From: Microbacterium sp. STN6
GTDB taxonomy: Bacteria > Actinomycetota > Actinomycetes > Actinomycetales > Microbacteriaceae
Length of the DNA stretch: 64,000 nucleotides
Direction: 5' to 3'
Assembly (NCBI RefSeq): GCF_026410545.1
Contig: NZ_JAPMIT010000003.1
Location: 496,001-560,000, forward strand
The position numbers and the translations under genes were made by a program. The notes under the pieces are model-generated. The model was not told the origin of the DNA. It did no database searches and saw only the letters and a list, made by a program, of their open reading frames with translations. This document shows positions 63,553 to 64,000 of this stretch, piece by piece; within the stretch, counting starts at the first letter, position 1, and every line of letters begins with the position of its first letter.

Positions 63553-63598
63553 GGCCAAAATGTGCCCTCAAACACGACAATGAGGGCATCTTTTGGCC
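63553..63598. terminator. Strong hairpin after purA
   Basis: GGCCAAAA and TTTTGGCC (8 bp) enclose a 2x2 internal loop and a second 8-bp stem, TGCCCTCA/TGAGGGCA, with a 10-base loop. Near-perfect two-part hairpin 26 bases after the purA stop. It lacks a U-tract except for the arm's TTTT and could work in both directions. Confidence 0.6.
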
Positions 63599-63675
63599 TT
63601 TCATCGAGGAGGCCGGATGGCCGCCCAATGAACTGTGGAGAACTTCCGCGCCGCTCACCTGTCTGCGGCACGCTA

Positions 63676-64000
63676 GTGCGTGTGTCACGACCCCGCCAGC
63701 CGCTTCCCGCCGATCTCGCAGGGCAGGCATTCCACATCCGCTCGCACGACGCGCAATCTTCAACGCCGAAACGGCTGCGTGCGCCTGACATCGACCGGCC
63801 ATTTCATGGAATCCGGTCCGCCGGCCTTGACCTCTCAGAGGTTGTGACGCGCTGCGCTGCGTATCGAGAGCGGATGTCGCCGTCCCACGTGTTTTCTCAC
63901 ACCACTGCCGCCCTGATTTATCGGATGCCGCTTCCGCTCGAATTCGAATCGGACGCACAGCTTCACGTTGCCGCCGTCGACGGCATCCAACGCCCGCGCA
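63676..64000 (+). CDS. DUF559-like endonuclease-family protein (partial, N-terminus only)
   Basis: A frame starting at GTG (63676 or 63682) stays open to the right edge, about 108 codons. It reads QPLPADLAGQAFHIRS, DIDRPFHGIRSAG, TRCAAYRERMSPSHVFSHTTAALIYRMPLP. From memory this is the N-terminal part of Microbacteriaceae proteins that end in a DUF559 nuclease-like domain; the diagnostic part lies beyond the window. Function unknown. Confidence 0.55.
   Translation, partial: MRVSRPRQPLPADLAGQAFHIRSHDAQSSTPKRLRAPDIDRPFHGIRSAGLDLSEVVTRCAAYRERMSPSHVFSHTTAALIYRMPLPLEFESDAQLHVAAVDGIQRPR

Noticed and set aside
61775-63958. Long minus-strand open frame opposite purA
   Set aside because: Composition reflects purA codon bias. 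No domain or start signal.

Overview
The window is high-GC actinobacterial chromosome, most likely from the family Microbacteriaceae. I infer this from the recurrent GCGGATGC codon runs, the DUF222/HNH endonuclease, the CmtR-type metal sensor, the polyprenol-phosphate mannose synthase, a candidate HAIR (HspR) site before clpB, and the DUF3151 gene next to purA. I saw no rRNA, tRNA, CRISPR array, prophage or complete insertion sequence. Genes are dense, on both strands, and often overlap by 1 to 4 bases in operons.

Layout, left to right. 0-5 kb: a MacB/FtsX-type ABC exporter (permease cut by the left edge) divergent from a NarL-type two-component system. 4.7-7.7 kb: an APC amino-acid antiporter, then a TetR regulator with its DUF1295 membrane enzyme. 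7.7-10.5 kb: HNH endonuclease, DUF4186 protein and a DHFR-like reductase. 10.5-12.8 kb: a small helical protein, a candidate polymorphic toxin with a glycine-rich membrane stretch, and a probable immunity protein made of two copies of one domain. 12.8-20 kb: AlkZ-like protein, PNPOx-like flavoprotein, MocR regulator, FBP zinc protein, and a TetR regulator divergent from a GH3 beta-glucosidase. 20-26.4 kb: a five-gene operon with a response regulator, histidine kinase, membrane-anchored esterase, MprF-like lipid aminoacylation protein and PAP2 phosphatase, which looks like a cell-envelope response unit. 26.5-35.6 kb: N-domain-less ClpB, FUSC-like protein, signal peptidase I, threonine aldolase, two mannosyl-transfer proteins, CmtR, the relic of a cation efflux gene, and an ArsP-type permease.

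35.6-39.8 kb: a kinase-regulator-ABC exporter operon. 39.9-48 kb: acetyl-CoA synthetase interrupted in frame by a small palindromic element, an SDR, a GNAT protein, an MFS efflux pump with its TetR repressor, a hydrolase and an AEC carrier. 48-55 kb: exonuclease III, pyrE, a septum-formation-like membrane protein, a further two-component system, a HAD phosphatase and a TrmH methyltransferase. 55-61.6 kb: an MmyB-like regulator divergent from an SDR, a metallophosphoesterase, an array of short hairpins, and a TetR / inactive-looking ABC ATPase / YhgE-type exporter operon. 61.6-64 kb: DUF3151, purA, a strong hairpin, and the start of a DUF559-like gene cut by the right edge.

Two themes cross the window. 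Five repressor genes (four TetR, one ArsR) have a -10-like hexamer 6 or 7 bases before the start codon, which predicts leaderless mRNAs, and four have inverted or direct repeats there suggestive of autoregulation. Many coding regions also carry short in-frame tandem repeats, and palindromic repeats of one general design occur between genes and once inside a gene.
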